From: Takashimella koratensis
Lineage: Eukaryota; Basidiomycota; Tremellomycetes; Trichosporonales; Tetragoniomycetaceae
Direction: 5' to 3'
Assembly: GCA_003116875.1 (NCBI GenBank)
Contig: BCKT01000013.1
Span: 620,001 to 684,000 of the forward strand
Length of the DNA: 64,000 bases
Each line of letters begins with the position of its first letter. Position 1 is the first letter of the stretch. A program made the translations under genes and the position numbers. This document shows positions 23,729 to 35,292 of the stretch, piece after piece. The notes beneath the pieces are model-generated. The model ran no database searches. It was not told where the DNA came from and worked only from the letters and a program-made list of their open reading frames with translations.

Positions 23729-26700
23729 ATGAACGCGGACCTGAAGCGGGTTCGCGACGCGAGCCTTGACGATGTCTCTTCCTCCCCTTCCTCATCCAAA
23801 CGCCGTGCGCTGGACGGTGTGTCTGCCTCTTCCTTCTCCTCTCCACCGCCAGGCGACGACGCCGCCGACGACGGGACCGAGGACTGGCGCCGCGTCGTCA
23901 ACATCCACCAGAAGGAGGCGATATACCGCCAGATGGTCGAGTACCGCCGTTCAGCGGCAAGGGAGAAGGAACGGTCAGATCGGATCGAGGCGCAGAGAAA
24001 GGTCCTTGAGGCGAGCTTGCATAGCGTCGAGTTGTGTTGGGCACAGGTGAGTGAGGGAGTAACCTTTGGACTCGGACTGCGAGGAAGTTGGGATAAAGAG
24101 GCTAGGGAGCTGACTTTTGATCGCAGCTCGTCGTTGCTATCCGAGACGCTGCAGGCATCCAGGATGACAAATTAGACAATCATGCTTTGAAACGTGAGTT
24201 GCCGCAGAACGAGACCGGGCGGATGGACATTGAGCTGACAAATCGCTCTCTTTTACAATTTCGCAGCGAGTATAGCACCCGTTGGCCAACTCGCAAGGGC
24301 TGAGGAGCTGGATGCCGCCCTTCAATCTCGGCTCCCAGCTACGCAACAATTAGTAACGCTCTTCTTTGATTTGGCGTCGAAGAATGGGCTCCGGCCCGTC
24401 GGCAACGACGAGCTCCAAAGTAGATGCCAGCAGCTCCAAGTAGAGGTAAGCCTACCACACGTTCCCTCCCGATACTTCCTTCCTCTGTCGCCGCTATCCC
24501 TCTGACCGTACTTTAGGCAAACGCGGCACAGGCCCAAACATCCCTGCTTCAGACCCAACTATCCCAAATCTCTGAATCCCGAGATACCACGCAGCGCGAT
24601 CTTGAGCGCGCGGAGAAGAAGCTTATTCGACAACGGATGGAGTTTGATAAAGAGCGTGACGAATGGCGAACGCTCCGAGATGCTGCGCCGACTTTATCAG
24701 CTTCATCCACCATGGTTGCTGGAGCTAGCGCCGGTGCGGGTCCGACCTCTGGAGCCGCCGCCAACGGGTCGGGCAGGTCGACACCCAATGGTCGCGGTGG
24801 TGCGAGTGAAGAAGACGTTAAACCCGCACAACCGGATGGGACTAACCCAACGTCCATGTTGCAAAACTCGGCGGAATTGGAACAGCTCGCAGAGTCGCAA
24901 TTGCAGCAGATCCGACAACTGCGTTCAGAGCAGGTAGAGTTGACGCAAGAGCTTGACCGGCTTCGTCTTTTGGTGAGTCCGAATCAGAGGTAGCGCTTTG
25001 GAGAAGTGACTGATTGGTCGGTTCGCTTGTGACCAACAGATAAGTCAACCGTCTGAAGCTGCGTTGCGAGAATCGCCCTTCTTTCAAGTCTACCTGCACC
25101 AATTGGCATCGCAGACGAACCGGGCCGATACGTACCACACTCGATTCGAGGCGTCTGAGAAGAACCTCGATACGTTGAAGGAGAACAACCTTGCTTTCAG
25201 GGATGCCGTCATGGTCAGTTCTTGTATTTTCAAGTTTCAAGCATCAACTGACACTGGTATACAGGCGGAAGCTCGATCCGACGTCGACTCGTTGCGTCAA
25301 CAAATTGGCAAGAAAGACGCTGATCTCGTCCGTCTTCGTGGTCAGCGAGACGAAATGAACGCCGAGTTGTCTGAACGCCGCGCCCGGGAGACTGACAAGA
25401 TGCGACATGCGGATGAGATGGAAGCCCTAGCTACGACTCAACAAGAACGGATCGTATTCTTCGTCTCTGAAGTGCGAAGGTTGCGTGGGCTCTTGGGCGC
25501 ACGTGATGGAGCCGAAGGGTACCTGGCGTTCTTGAAGACCGCCGGAGTCGATGGGGATTATATCAAGGACCTTGAGGCCAAGGTTTCGTGAGTGTTGGGG
25601 AATGATGGGCACTGGTCTGGGCTGCTTCGGGGAACAGAAGAATGACGTCGGAATTCGCGAGCTGATGCAGAATGTCGGTGTTACAGGGCAAATCAAGATC
25701 GGATCGCTGCGCTCACTGCTCAGATCGAGGCTCAGTCCTCCGATGCAGTCGCAGCGGGGTCAGAGACGGCAGTTCGTGTAGAGCTTGAGTCGGCGCGCCG
25801 GGCGTTGACGAAGTACGAGCGTGTGTTGGGCGAAAATGCCGATGCCGCGGACGATGTCAAGGAGCTTGCGGCCAAGCTTGAGCAGGCGGAGAAAGACAAG
25901 GCAAGCCTACAGCTGAAACTGTCCGAGGCTGAAGCAGTGAGTGATGACTGAGCATACAGGTGGAGGCTATGCTGACGGTGCTTGTTTCGCGTCTACCTTG
26001 ATTGATTCTGCAGAGCACGAACGCGCTATTCGCCGAAGTCGAGGGTCTGTCAAAGCAATGGGAAGGTCTCGAGCACACTCTCCGCACCAAAGTCTTCGAA
26101 TTGAAAGACGCCGAACTTCGGATGTCACGATTAAGCACTGAAAAGGCTAAAGCGGACAACAAGTATTTTGCGGCGATGCGAACGAAGGAAGCCCTCGACG
26201 CCGAGTGCAAGACCGCTCAACGAAGTGTCGATAAACAACTCAAGATGCTTGAGCGCGCTCAAGAGGTTGAACGACACTTGACTGTTGAAGTCGCGCAACA
26301 TGAGAAGACAATCACGTCGTTGAAGAATGCACTTCTCGATGTGCAGTCACAGGCGGCGAAAGTGGCGTCAGAGTACGCACAGTTGGAGCTGAGGTTGCAA
26401 GCGAGTAATAACGCGGCGAACGAAGCTCAGGGGATTATGAGAACGAGAGTAGCAGAAGCGGTAGCGGAGAAAGAGGCAAGAGCGAAATTGCAGGATGAAG
26501 CGGAGAGCGCACAGAGAGGGTTGAAGAAGTTGAAAGAGAGGAATGAGGCAATGGTCGCTGCATCGGGATCGAATATGTCCGCGAGCGAATTGGCGACTAA
26601 AGAGGAGAGAGACAAGCTTTGGGTGAGTGATGACTTGGTGACTCAGGGGGATATGGTTGTGACGAAGGCTGGTGTGGAAGAGGCGTGAGGAGGAGGAGAA

Positions 26701-27092
26701 TGAGGGAATTCAGGGGGAGAAGTTGAGATGTGTGGAAGTGTAAAATTGACACGTTGAATTCAGAAACTTTTGCGATGTTCGTGCTGCGAGCAAAACTTCA
26801 AGCAGCAAGTCATCACCAAGTGCATGCACACTTTCTGCAAAGGGTGAGTGCAGAGTCTTGGCCGAACGAGAAAGGGTAGAGGATGGAGAGGGAGAGGAGG
26901 AACTTGGTTCAAGGATTTTACCTAACAAAGGAGTTGTGAGGAGGACGTCTGGTGTTTCAGAGGTTGAGGAGCGCAATCATTGACAGGATCCACAGGTGTC
27001 TCGACTCCCGAATCGCTTCGCGTCAACGTAAATGCCCAGCTTGCGGTCTGGCATTTGCCAAAGAAGATATCCAGACTTTGTACTGGCAATAG
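23729..27092 (+). CDS. BRE1: E3 ubiquitin-protein ligase BRE1 (histone H2B)
   Basis: RING ligase that, with Rad6, monoubiquitylates histone H2B. Ten exons (23729-24046, 24127-24193, 24267-24445, 24517-24972, 25040-25213, 25265-25587, 25687-25936, 26014-26622, 26764-26843, 26996-27092) join in frame to 850 residues. The N-terminus has DWRRVVNIHQKEAIYRQMVEY, which fits the Rad6-binding region. Several hundred residues of coiled coil follow. The RING is at the very end: LLRCSCCEQNF, then KCMHTFCKGCLDSR and RKCPACGLAFAKED, closing with TLYWQ. All eight zinc ligands of a C3HC4 RING are present. The RING is split by the last intron. Length and layout match RNF20/40 and fungal Bre1. Confidence 0.93.
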
Positions 27093-29394
27093 TCATATTC
27101 TTTATGACATACTGTTTAACACCTAGACTTGTCGACACCCCTCTTGTTCCATCTTTCCTCGTCGATACCTTCGTCTGGCCTCTTATTGCATGAGCTACTC
27201 CCACTCCCCCCTCCCCGCGCCATAGGTCCATATAATTCGACCTCACTTCAAATCCCGGCTCCCATTCCTTTCCTCGTTCCACAGCATACGCAAGTAGTTT
27301 GCATAGCTTGACGTTGATTGTAAACAGACCAACAAACGCAAGAAATAGTAAAAAAGTTAGCAAGGTGGTAGTAGCGTCGACTCGGCCAGCGCTGTTGGGC
27401 TGCCATTGTCTTACCCAGTCCAAGTCGAAGAGAGATGCAAAGTGATAAGAGAACGTACCATGGTATGAACTAGACGTGCATTCAAGCTTGACTTTGAAGA
27501 TACGATGCTTTACTTTGAAGATACTATGCGAGCAGTCATAGATCAGGATGATGCAATGATGGAACGACCGGTCCGATGGGTGTTTGGCTAGACTTGACGA
27601 CGTGGGAAGAGTTACGTCGGCGGCGCCGAGCGACCGGTACAGATAGGTCGATAGGTTGAAACGTTGGTCTGCTGGCACAAGCACGAGCACGGCCTCAGCA
27701 CAAGGGCAGTAGGACGCAAGCTTGAGAACGCGCAAGTCAGGGAGGGAGACGGTAAGTGCCAAGTGGACCTGGGAAGCGGCAAGTGATGGGATGCCCTGTG
27801 CGCATGCCCTTCTACCGACCAGAAAAACCTCTTGGGCTTGGATCCGATGCCAGGTGTCAGGAGCAAGTGCCGTTCAGGTGGGTGTCAGCTGCTTTCCAGG
27901 GTCTGAACCGGTGGCGTCCGTGCCAAAAGCTTTGGATAAAAATAAAAATAAGAATAAATGGCCTCTGTGTTCTCTGCACAAAGGTCGATCGATTCCAGGT
28001 CCCAAAGCCAAGCAGAGTATGGGATGTGCGGATGGTTGGTGCGGAAGACACAGACGAAGACGAAGACGTGGATCGGAACGAGGACTGTAGGGGTTGACGG
28101 TGTCCCGTCTCCGAGATGTTCCGTTTCTCGCTTGATCGCTAGATTAATTTCAATTTTGACCGGTTCTTCGTTTGGGTAGCTGCCGTCGGGAACGGGGGGG
28201 CGGTTAAGAGACCACGGAGGTCCGCGAGGCGGTGGGTAGGAGATGGAATGAAAAACGAGTCTCGCGTCGAGAGTAAGCGAGTCGCGGTCGTCGCGGTCGT
28301 TGTCGGGATTAGACGCGGGGTAAGGGGGTGGGACGAGTGGGACAGGTGGGAAGGGGTTGTAAGGCGGTAGACGGATACGGATACGCACGGGTGCGGCTGC
28401 GGCTGCGGCTGTGGCAGGACCTACAGTAAAGACCTGGGTAACCTGGGTTGTGGACAAATATGCATGGACCGGACCGGGTCGGTGGAAAGGCGGCGGCGGG
28501 CAGGTGCACAGATGTAGACATAGGTGAGAATGAGGTCTGTCTGGGTCTGGAACTTTTTCTATTTTTTTTATTTTTTTCTGATTTATTTATTTTTTCGCTG
28601 GATTCAGAGGATTTGATTGGTGAGTCAGTTTAGCAGAGTATTGAGAAGGAATCACAGCACGAGCTTGGGCATGGGCACGAGCATCGGCAAGGGCCGGAGA
28701 GCAGGAGAGCAGGGGAGCAGGGGAGCAGGGGAAGCAGGAAGCAAGGGAGGATCGGAGTATCGGAGCAGGCAAGAGTTGGGAAGGGCCTAGATCAGCCGAC
28801 GAGAGATAACAATGCATACAAGTGTAAGGGATAGAAGGTAAAAGACGCAGAGAAAGACAGACAGACAGGAGACAGACAGGAAGGGGTGAGGAAGGAAGGA
28901 GCGGCGACCGGACCGCATGGGATAACGTGATGAATAGGTCGGTGAATAGGATCAAAGCACGTTGCTAGTTGCGGGCGTGCAAGTCTCACTGACACGGAGG
29001 CCGTGGGCATTGTTGCCTGGTTTCCTGATGAACTGGTGAATTGTAGCTGGGTAAGGATGTAGGCATGTAGCCTAGGTCGACTGAGAACAGGTGTCAATGA
29101 CGACAACTGACACTGACGCTGACGCTCTGCTGCGACATTGCCATAGCCGTGGCGGTGAGCTAAAGGGCGTGCATCATCGTCGGTTGGTAGCTTGTAGCGA
29201 TAGGAACGATGCGAGTGTCTGATAGGACGGTGGGTCAGGTCATGTCAGGTCATGTCAGGTCAGGAGAGAGAACAGGCCAGGACGCAAGCAAGAGGCAGCA
29301 GGGACACAGGCCACGGGATAGCAGATCTCCTTATCGGGGATTCATTCGCCTGCTCTGCTCCTGCTACCCTCTCCCTGCCCAATGCTCCCTGCTG
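27093..29394. other. Long intergenic region without supported gene
   Basis: About 2.3 kb between BRE1 and the putative leader of the arrestin gene. Open frames of up to 260 codons exist on the minus strand, but they lack ATG starts, splice logic or recognisable motifs. The region has short direct repeats: GGAGCAGGGG-type units near 28700-28735, and three copies of GTCAGGTCAT at 29234-29262. It is T-rich at 28555-28600. It could hold an unannotated non-coding transcript or large regulatory region. Confidence 0.5.
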
Positions 29395-30513
29395 CTTCTC
29401 CTTGACCTGACCTCCGCTCTCGCGCCGCCTGCGTAGTGAAAAAAATTTCCACCGTACAGCCTGCAGTCTGCATACAGCCAGGTACCACCCGTCCAAGCTA
29501 CTCACCCCACACCCACCCCACCCACACTTGGTCCAGACGTCAATAACACCTCCCTCACAGTCTATCGTCCTTATCCCCCCCATCGCTCATCCTACATCGC
29601 CAGTCGCGGGTCGCGCATCGCTCGACACCCTCATCTTCGCCGCTCGACGCCACGATACTGCCCATTATCTCATCCGCGGTATCGCTTGGATCTCAGCCCA
29701 GACTCCAGTTCTCAGCCTCCACCTCCATTCGTCATTTACCTCCCCTGTCACCCAGTCTCTGTGCATAGCCATCGCCCTCTCGACGCGGACCTCTTGGTCA
29801 CACTTTGATCTTATCTCCCTGTATCCATCACACCTTGCCTACCAGCTCGGCTCAGCTCAACTCTGCTCAGCTCCAGCCGCGCCGTCGAAATATAATATAA
29901 TCGGGCACCGGAACGGACCGCTCCTTACCCCGGCCGACCTCCCCCTCTTCCCACCTGATATCCCAGGCCCGCAACGTCCAGTCTATCCTGGTCATTCCTC
30001 GTCGCACGCCCTGCGCAATCTTTCTCTATCCTTAGAGTTTGGCCGCATCCCCGACAACCTCACTCGATATCTCACCTCGCCGCTCCCTTGCCCTTTCCTC
30101 ATCCCTGCCCACGCCCCCTTGGTCCGCGGTAAAACTAATCAGCCGCACCGATCCGTCCTTCGGTATCGGCAAAGCGAGAGAATCCGGCGGCCACCACCTG
30201 GTCGTACTTGGTCACCTGGTCACGCCCCTTCCTCACCCTCCACTTGTATCCCGCGGACACGCCCGGATTCCGTCAACCATCTCAGGACCGTACGACGCTC
30301 TTCGTCATCAATCAGGTTCAGGCCCATACAAGCCATTGAGTACTCGACCGCCCTCGAGTGCAAGTGTCCTTCTCCGACTCCCGACTCGATCCTTGGTCAT
30401 CCTCATCCCCGTGACCCCGACTCCCTCCTGCCTCCTTACCACGCCTCCACCTTACCCTCCTCCCCACACCTCCTCCCCCTCCCTTTCCCACCCCCTTTGA
30501 CTCCGTCGTCACG
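29395..30513 (+). promoter_or_regulatory. Putative long 5' leader/promoter of the arrestin gene, ATG-free
   Basis: There is no ATG on the plus strand in any frame across these 1119 bp. The last ATG before the gene is at 29392 and the next is the start codon at 30514. The stretch is strongly pyrimidine-rich. This pattern fits a long scanned leader, possibly with introns. The transcription start is not known. Confidence 0.45.
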
Positions 30514-33282
30514 ATGCCTTGGTACAACTCCCACCATGGTGGCCACTCCACCACTCCCTCCATCTCATCCTCCTCTCGACCTGGTTCTCGCGCACCTTCG
30601 CCTACCCGCGGTTCTCGTACCCCCGCATCTGCGTTGTCCGTCTCCATCCCATCTCGGGCTAGCACGCTCAACCTCGACGCCGACGACCCGCTCAGCGACT
30701 ACTTCTCGGGCTCCCACGGCAGCGCAGGGACCGGCGGGACCCCGGCCCCCGTCACCCCCGTCACCCCTGGCTGGCCAGGCGCATCTTCTTACCAGTCCGC
30801 AGCGATGGCGGACATGCTCGGATCAGGAGCGATCACGCCAGGAGGCGTGGCGAGCTATTCAAGCGCCGCGCCAGTAGAGATCGTGCTCGATACAGACCAC
30901 CTCGTTCTCAGAGGTCAAGGAGGGGATATGAACCCAGCTTACCTCTCGGGTCATGTCCTGCTCAAACTCAACGAGGCGACAAACATCAAAGAGATCACAA
31001 TGAACCTCAGCGGAAAGGCCAAAGTGCAGTTCTCAGAGGCAACGGGGTGAGTTGGGCTATGCCTTGTGAATGGAATGAATCCGTTGCAGATCGAGGTGTG
31101 GGCTTCACATGAGAGGTCGGAGAGTCTTAGTGGGAATCTGGTTCACGACAGCACTTGCTAACATCCACCTAGCACCGGATCCCGCGGCCATCATTTCTCT
31201 CACCCGATCATCAACCACGACTGGTCCTTCCTCGAGGGCGACAAGCGACACACGCACACTCTCAAAGCAGGACACCACACCTTCCCCTTCTCCTTCACGC
31301 TCGACGGCAACCTCCCCTCCTCTCTCCGGACCTACTCTGGCGACGCGACGATCCAATACAAGCTTCGTGCACTCGTCGTTCGTTCTGGCTTCTCCTCCAA
31401 CTTTACAAACACACGCACCTTCTCCCTGGTCCGCTCGTACACGCCCGAAGCGCTCGAGTTCAACCAGACACTCGAGATTGAGAACACTTGGCCCGGGAAG
31501 ATCATGTACGCGATCACTCTCCCGTTCAAGGCGTATGCCGCGGGCGACGAGATCCCCGTCAGCGTCAAATTTATGCCCATCGCCAAGGGAGTTCGCGTCC
31601 TCTCGGTATCCACAGTGATCAAGGAGTACTCGCTGGTGCACACGCGGAACTCGTCGCATCCCGATTCACGAGTCGCCGCGTCGTCAAAGCACGAAATTCG
31701 AGGGGGCCGCGCGATTGAAGTCTCGTGTGACCCGCCACGGCCGACAGCGCTGAACGGGACCCTCGGAGGCGGCGGGTTCGCCTCGGGGCGGAGCAGCAAT
31801 GAGTCGTCGGCGGTCTCTGGCCGACCCAGCGGGTCAGGAACAACCTCTACAACGGGGTCCGTCACCAATGTTGGCGAAGGGTCGTCTTCGGCTGCCGCGA
31901 ACGGGGCGAACGGAGAGACCGATGCCAACGGCGACGACGAGGACGTCATGATCGGCGATGACGAAGTCTGCACCTCCTTCACCGTCTACGTTCCAACCTT
32001 TTCCACGCCGTCACACGCGATCCACCCAGTCTTCATCACTCACAAGATCAAATGGTCCTGCGCGATCTCAAACCAGGACGGGCACATCTCCGAGCTGCGA
32101 TGCGCGTTGCCCATCATCATTCTCGACCATTCGTTGCTCGAAGAAGCGCGGAGTGCCGGGGCAGCCACGCGTGCGCTGTTGTTTGGTGGTTCGGCGGTGG
32201 ACGAGGCGCAGCAGATCGACCTACCGAGTTACAGTAACCACGTCTACGACCGACTTGCGATCACGGACTCGTCGACCTCGGCTTACGGGATGCCACGGAG
32301 TGTGAACGTCACTCCTCGTCACTCTCCATCCCCGACCCCACCGCAGTCCCGACCGCCCTCGCGCCCGGGTTCACCTACGCGCGGGTTCTCACGCATGTCG
32401 TTTTCGGGACCTGACAGCGCTGGGGCGGCCGGTGCTGGTCTTCCAGCTGCCGACGTGCCCCCGCGCCGTCAGCTGTCGCAGCACGAGTCAGAGCTTCTTC
32501 GCTCCCTTGGCCAGTTGAGCGTCGACCCCAACTCGCGACACACGAGCCAGTCCAATTCGCCTGGCGAGACACCGCCCGACTCACGCGGCCAGTCCCGCCC
32601 ACACAGTCGAGCAACGAGCCGAGCGGGTTCCCGCGCCGGGTCCCGCGCGAGCAGTCCCGAGCGAGAACGAGCCAACGGAGCGGCGGGCGGTAGTGCAGCG
32701 GCAAGCGACGAGGTGCGACCAGGCAGCGAGCGGCGACACTCGGGCCTCCACGGACTACTGCACTTGCCTGGCTCGCTGAAACCCATGAAGCCGCTCTCTG
32801 CATTCAGCGGCAAGGGCGCGATCCTCCGCGGCGGTCCTGGTGGATCCAACAGCCTTACCGCCTCCCCCTCTGCCCTGCGTGCGCTCGACTCGCCGCTCAC
32901 TCGCAACGCCGTCTCATTCACCAACCTCGGTCAAGCGGCACTAGACCCTATCGCATCTGCCAACCAACAGACCCCGCGACCTTCTGTGACTTTTGCACTC
33001 CCGACGCTCGAACGCCCGCCGCGGAGGTTCCAAGTTGAGGGACCCGAGACGCCCACGGAGACAGAGAGCAACCCACTCTCACGTGTGCCGTCGTATAACG
33101 ATGAGGAAGTGGCGATACCGAGGTTTGTGGTTCCGCTCGACCCGAGTCTGCCGACCTATGACGATAGTGAGAGGCAAGCGAGTACCTCGGACTTGGCGGG
33201 CCTGGTGAGGCCGAGGAGCGATACGGCACTCGTTAGGCTGCGAGCACAGGCTGCGGCGGAGGAGGAAGCGGCAGCGGCGTAG
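30514..33282 (+). CDS. Alpha-arrestin, ART-type ubiquitin ligase adaptor
   Basis: Adaptor expected to recruit an Rsp5-type HECT ligase to plasma-membrane transporters and trigger their endocytosis. Exon 1 (30514-31046) and exon 2 (31173-33282) give 880 residues. After a Ser/Pro-rich 125-residue start, the arrestin-N fold runs from about APVEIVLDTDHLVLRGQGG through HPIINHDWSFLEGD and HTFPFSFTLDGNLPSSL. The arrestin-C half begins around LEFNQTLEIENTWPGKIMY. A 60-residue Ser/Gly loop interrupts the C half near 430-480. The tail is disordered and holds xPxY sites for WW domains: LPSY 528-531, VPSY 816-819 and LPTY 837-840. No canonical PPxY was seen. Which transporter it controls is unknown. Confidence 0.9.
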
Positions 33283-34569
33283 ACGGCGGCGTAAGCGGTC
33301 ACTCCGCGTCGACTTTGACTGCAAATACCTCTGTCATGGACCTAGAGAGGACCTCAACTCCTGCTCTCTCTTACAATATTCATCATCACCGCAGGCCTGG
33401 TGTTGGTACTCGTGTCAACTGTCACGTTGGAACACCTTGTCTCTGAGCTCATCTCTGCTCCCACTTTGACCGACTGTATCAGAACTATCAACCTCATCCA
33501 TCACTAGACCCAATATTATCATGTCCCATCGTCAAGCCTGTCTCCTCCACCGCTCCCTTCCCCGAAGAAGAGTCTAGATGTGTTTCAACCCAACCCTTCC
33601 CTCCCTTCCCTTGTCTCGGGATCCACCGTTGCTGTGTAACGACTACGCTGTGATTGTGTCTAGGTACGACGAGACGCTGTGCATGCTAGCCGCGCAGCAT
33701 GGGTGGTTGTATGACTAGTAGATATATGCATTCTATCATGCGACGTGCTAGGTTGAGTAGGTCGGCTTCAGTAGTTGAGTACAAGCGGGAGCACCGCAGC
33801 GGGCTACTGCCCCTGAGACGATATCCACGACATGACCTCGCCACGTCGTCATGGCTTGGATCCAACATGAGATCGCACGAGCACCGTGCTGGCTCCTGCG
33901 CGTTCTGCATGCAAGTGTGAGGGTGTGTCAGTGTGCTTGTGTATCGTATGGTGTGTTTGGGTCTCGGGGCGAAGTAGGTAGACCCGGTCAGTGGCGTTGT
34001 GTTGAAAGTGGCGTTTGACCCAAGAAGTGGATTTTAAAACCCCCTCGTCCCATCAGAATGAAATGGCTCGTCGGATGTGTCTAAACCCAACGAGCGATTC
34101 AATCAAGCCATCTCAGTCTCGATCCTGTTTTCTCCATCTCACTGTTCTTCACGCCCACCCCAAACGACCAAACACCACACGAACCAAACCCCATACTGCT
34201 CTCATGCTTTGCTGCTTTGCCCTTGGGGTTCACCATACAAGAAAACCCAAGGGGGAAGACGAGAGGTCGAAAGAGACGGACGTGGCTCAGGTTCCATCTG
34301 ATGGCTGAAGGATAAACAATGATCGTCTCTAACCCTCACCCTGCCTCACCCACCCACCCTCCAGAGCCTCCAGACCACCTTCTCTCTCTCTCCTCTCAAC
34401 GATCGACTCACACATCCCGCAGCCAGGCTGAACCCTCAGGTCCAGGGCTTGTATCCCATGGATCCAATTATGCAATTCTACCCCTCTCTTCCTTTGCTCC
34501 CCACCTGCGCACTCGTAGTGTCCGGTGTGACCGCGGTCCGTCAATGCGGGGGCACCGATGACCAGAATG
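33283..34569. other. Intergenic downstream of arrestin gene
   Basis: About 1.3 kb with only short frames. It should hold the arrestin 3' untranslated region at its left end. No repeat or gene is supported. Confidence 0.5.
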
Positions 34570-35292
34570 ACCAGAGTGATCCTCTTTCCTCCCTTCCCCC
34601 CCTCCCCCCCCCCCCCCCCCCCCCCTCGCTCTCCAGCTCCATCGCCAGTGCGTAACCCTCTGTTGGAGCATCAATTGAACAGGAAAAGAGACCGACCGAC
34701 CGACCTACTGTACCTACCGCCCGACTGACCACGGTGAGCCCTGCGGTTCCCATCGGCCCTTGACCTGCCCATCCCACGTCACGGGTGCTTACACCTCTCC
34801 CCCTCTTCCCCTCCCCCCATTCAACCAACCCTCCCCACGCAGGCGCAGACGACCAGCAGTCGCCCAAAGGAGAGCGAGCCTACCAATTAGTCGAGCCGGA
34901 ATCGACCACTACGCAGCCTGGCTGGTCCCGGTCCCACCTCCCACCCCCTACCCCCTTACTCCACCATCGACATCTTCAAATCTTGCACTTCCTCTTTACT
35001 CTCTTCCACTCTCTCTCCTTCACCTTCTCACACCTTCTCCATATCCCCTCGTATCCTCCTTCCCGACCTACCTTGACCACCCTCTTGCCTACCCACCCAC
35101 ATCGCCCGCGCCAGGGCACTTGCAGCCGTGCTGCCTGTTTAAAACCTCGTCTCCGCTCTCGTCGCTTCGCCGTCTCTTGCTCGGCTTCTCGACCTAGTCC
35201 GACGACGTACTCTGAAAGCCGGTCTTTCCCCCTTCTTCCTTTCCCCTCCCCTTCAACTCTACCCTAAACTACCCACCTCGCACTTCTCCACA
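34570..35292 (+). promoter_or_regulatory. Putative 5' leader of the chitinase gene, ATG-free, with poly-C
   Basis: No ATG occurs on the plus strand between 34570 and the chitinase start at 35293 (723 bp). The left end has a run of 22 C (34604-34625). The rest is pyrimidine-rich. Leader status is inferred. Confidence 0.4.
34604..34625 (+). repeat. C22 homopolymer
   Basis: Twenty-two C residues without interruption in the upstream region of the chitinase gene; exact length may depend on sequencing quality. Confidence 0.9.

Noticed and set aside
23137..23769. Cys-Val repeat frames around the GT tract
   Set aside because: They are translations of the dinucleotide repeat and lack any other support.
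27885..28457. 190-codon minus-strand frame in the long spacer
   Set aside because: It starts with TTG, has no motif, and its Pro-rich start reflects local composition.
29528..30877. A 450-codon stop-free frame on the plus strand overlapping the arrestin start
   Set aside because: It has no ATG until its last part, a composition driven by pyrimidine-rich DNA, no recognisable motif, and it overlaps a certain gene in another frame.
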